From JABFWF01 sp035539135 (GTDB lineage: Bacteria; Pseudomonadota; Gammaproteobacteria; Xanthomonadales; Xanthomonadaceae): a DNA stretch of 64,000 nucleotides. Location of the stretch: the NCBI GenBank assembly GCA_035539135.1, contig DATLJD010000006.1:108047-172046 (forward strand). Reading direction: 5' to 3'. Below, one piece after another: positions 62,407 to 64,000 of this stretch. The notes beneath the pieces were generated by a model. That model did no database searches, was not told the DNA's origin, and was given only the letters and a program-made list of their open reading frames with translations. Each line of letters begins with the position of its first letter. Positions within the stretch are counted from its first letter, which is position 1. The position numbers and the translations under genes were made by a program.

Positions 62407-63608
62407 ATGCGCCTTTTCCTCGCCCCGCTGCCCCTCGCGATCGCGTTCACGATGGCCTTCGTCCCGGCCGCCCACGCCGCAGGGCCTGTGGCCGACAGAC
62501 CCGTCTCCTTCGAATGGAACCTGCGGCTGCGCAACGAACGGGTGGAGGACGACGCGTTCGCGCGCAACGCCGACGCCACCACGCTGCGGGCCCGCGCCGG
62601 ACTTCGCTTCCGCCTCGACAACGGCTGGCATGCGCTGGTCGAAGGCGAGGGCATCGCCGCCCCCGGCGACGGCTACAACAGTGGCGCCAACGGCCCGGCG
62701 ACCGCCCGCTGGTCGCCGACCCGGAAGGCGCCGAACTCAACCAGGCCTGGGTCGGCTGGAAGAACGACGCCTTCGGCGTGGTCGCCGGCCGCCAGCGCCT
62801 GCTGTTCGACAACCAGCGCTGGGTCGGCAACAGCGGCTGGCGGCAGAACGAGCAGACCTTCGACGCGCTGGCGCTGGACTGGCGAATCGCGCCCGGCTGG
62901 AGCGCGCGCTACGCCTGGCTCGACCGCGTCCACCGCGTGTCCGGCGACCGCGCGCTGGATCACCGCGCGCGCGAGCGCGACCTCGACACCCACCTCGCAG
63001 AACTCGCGTGGAAGCGCGGGCCGCAGCAGCTCGCCGGTTACGCCTGGCTGCACGAGGACCGCGACGTCGCCGCGGCGTCCACCCGCACCGCCGGACTGCG
63101 CTCGGTGACCGACTTCGTGCGCGACGGCAGCGGCTTCGCGCTGACGCTGGAATACGCCCGCCAGCGCGACTACGAGAACAATCCGCTCGACTTCTCGCAC
63201 CGTTACTGGCTGGTCGAACCCGCCTACACGTGGCGCGGCACGAGCTTCCGCGCCGGCTGGGAGCACCTCGGCGGCGACGGCGCCCACGCGCTGCAGGCGC
63301 CGCTGGGTACGCTGCACGCCTTCAACGGCGGGGCCGACAAGTTCAATGTCACGCCGGCGGCTGGGCTCGACGACCGCTACCTCGCCGCCGGCGGCAAGCT
63401 CGGCGAGGGCCGCTACGACTGGCAGCTGGCCCGGCACGACTACCGCGCCAACGCCGGCGACGCGCGCTATGGCCGCGAGTGGAACGCCTCGCTCGGTTTC
63501 CCGGTGGTGAAGGGCGTGCGCGGCCTGGTCAAGCTCGCCGATTACCGCGCCGACGCCTGGGCGCGCGACACCGCCAAGCTGTGGATGCAGCTGGAGTGGG
63601 CGAATTGA
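62407..63608 (+). pseudogene. Outer-membrane beta-barrel protein (alginate-export/porin-like), frameshifted
   Basis: From ATG 62407 the frame encodes a signal peptide (ending AAHA) and a barrel start: EWNLRLRNERVEDDAF, TLRARAGLRFRL and ALVEGEGIAA, up to GYNSGANG. After about 62690 the coding continues one base out of frame as DRPLVADPEGAELNQAWVGW and stays barrel-like to the stop at 63608 (ending LWMQLEWAN). A single missing base near 62690-62712 would restore one protein of about 400 residues. It is a pseudogene, a sequencing error or a phase-variable site; no homopolymer is present. The family resembles AlgE/OprD-type barrels of xanthomonads. Confidence 0.8.
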
Positions 63609-63673
63609 GGTGACTGCTGCCTTTCAGCAGGCGCAGGCAGCTGGCCCACGAATCATGTTGGTTCGCGCGCGCG

Positions 63674-64000
63674 TGCCGGGCGGCAGAGGCAGGCAGGACA
63701 CGCCGTGAATCCATCCATGGAGGCTCGGATGCGCCATCCATGGCGCATACGGTCCTGCCTACCTCTCCCACCCGACGCGTCCCCACCACTCTCGCGGTTC
63801 GGCCTCGCTCTTCGTAGAGCGGAGCTTGCTCCGCTGCCACGCGGTCCGGGCCTGGACGCAGCGGAGCAAGCTCCGCTCTACGGCAAGCCGCGAGGATCTT
63901 TCCCGAGCGACCGGGAGGGCGGGGGTGTTGCGTCAGCGCGCCATGGATGGCGCGCGCCCGCATCTGGGCATGGATGCCCAGCTAAGGGAAAAGCAATACC
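63674..64000 (-). repeat. Composite nested-hairpin repeat, copy C (inverted, cut by window end)
   Basis: Read in reverse, it carries the same module 2 (with ATGCGCCAT-CC-ATGGCGCAT) and module 1 (GCGCGCCAT-GG-ATGGCGCGC, GGGTGTTGC arm, AAGGGAAAAGCAA) as copies A and B. The middle hairpin of A and B is replaced by a pair of inverted GTAG-headed palindromes, and the AGGGCA hairpin has become TGGGCAT-GG-ATGCCCA. The outer arm of module 1 is cut off by the window end. Confidence 0.85.
63813..63882. repeat. Inverted pair of GTAG-headed REP palindromes
   Basis: Two perfect 23-bp inverted copies (63813-63835 and 63860-63882), each headed by CGTAG and folding on AGCGGAGC/GCTCCGCT, face each other across 24 bp. 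This is the doublet (BIME-like) form of REP elements. The single unit at 15528-15549 is the same element. Confidence 0.75.

Noticed and set aside
15199..64000. Three repeat copies as an insertion sequence or CRISPR
   Set aside because: No transposase lies within or next to the copies, and the spacing (43 kb and 5 kb) and internal palindromes do not fit a CRISPR array.

Overview
The window is about 64 kb of very GC-rich, densely coded chromosomal DNA. The gene content and order fit a gammaproteobacterium of the Xanthomonadaceae/Lysobacteraceae type (Lysobacter, Luteimonas or Thermomonas relatives). The pointers are a creBCD block, a phoB-phoR-ppk1-ppx block, NAD-dependent isocitrate dehydrogenase, an anchorless RsxB next to metG, MetX-type methionine synthesis, an endonuclease-type MutL, a large TonB-dependent receptor and the full System I cytochrome c maturation operon. 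The genus cannot be fixed from the sequence alone. Many genes start with GTG or TTG, and neighbouring genes often share GTGA or ATGA stop/start overlaps.

Layout. 1-4.4 kb: the 5' end of ccoN (cbb3 oxidase) behind a perfect FNR box, an SH3-M48 protease, an orphan CHASE2 membrane sensor and a GNAT acetyltransferase. 4.6-10.1 kb: a CDF metal transporter, rlmJ and creBCD with a perfect cre-tag before creD. 10.1-18.0 kb (minus strand): bepA-like protease, phoB, a 517-bp repeat-filled gap, phoR, ppk1 and ppx, which form a phosphate-sensing and polyphosphate block. 18.1-24.9 kb: glutaredoxin, an AhpD-like protein, isocitrate dehydrogenase, tRNA-Leu(UAG), tRNA-Glu(CUC), pcnB-folK, panBCD and a DUF488 gene. 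24.9-33.3 kb: queG, nnr-tsaE-amiC-mutL, a DUF1684 lipoprotein and a TraB/GumN protein. 33.3-38.1 kb: three TPR-sulfotransferases. 38.1-44.4 kb: rsxB, metG, a DUF2147 protein and a TonB-dependent receptor. 44.5-49.4 kb: mrp, dcd, a small HExxH protein, tRNA-Leu(CAA), a DUF2214 protein, a cysteine-dioxygenase-like cupin and metX. 49.5-56.9 kb: a DUF3293 gene followed by ccmABCDEFGHI. 57.0-58.1 kb: methionine aminotransferase.

The last 6 kb is a copper-nitrite-reductase block: azurin, SCO, a NirV-like protein, a NirK-cytochrome c fusion, an undescribed 51-residue membrane protein, and a divergent outer-membrane barrel gene that carries a frameshift. Two FNR/Dnr-type boxes lie between the divergent arms. 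Together with the FNR box at ccoN and the complete ccm operon, this points to low-oxygen respiration and nitrite reduction, with cytochrome c maturation supplying hemes to CcoN partners and NirK.

The least explained structure is a ~300-bp composite repeat built from nested hairpins. Copies A (15.2-15.5 kb) and B (58.2-58.5 kb) are nearly identical. Copy C (63.7-64.0 kb, cut by the window end) is inverted and has a different middle module, a doublet of GTAG-headed REP palindromes. Copy A splits phoB from phoR, and copies B and C bracket the nitrite-reductase block in opposite orientations.
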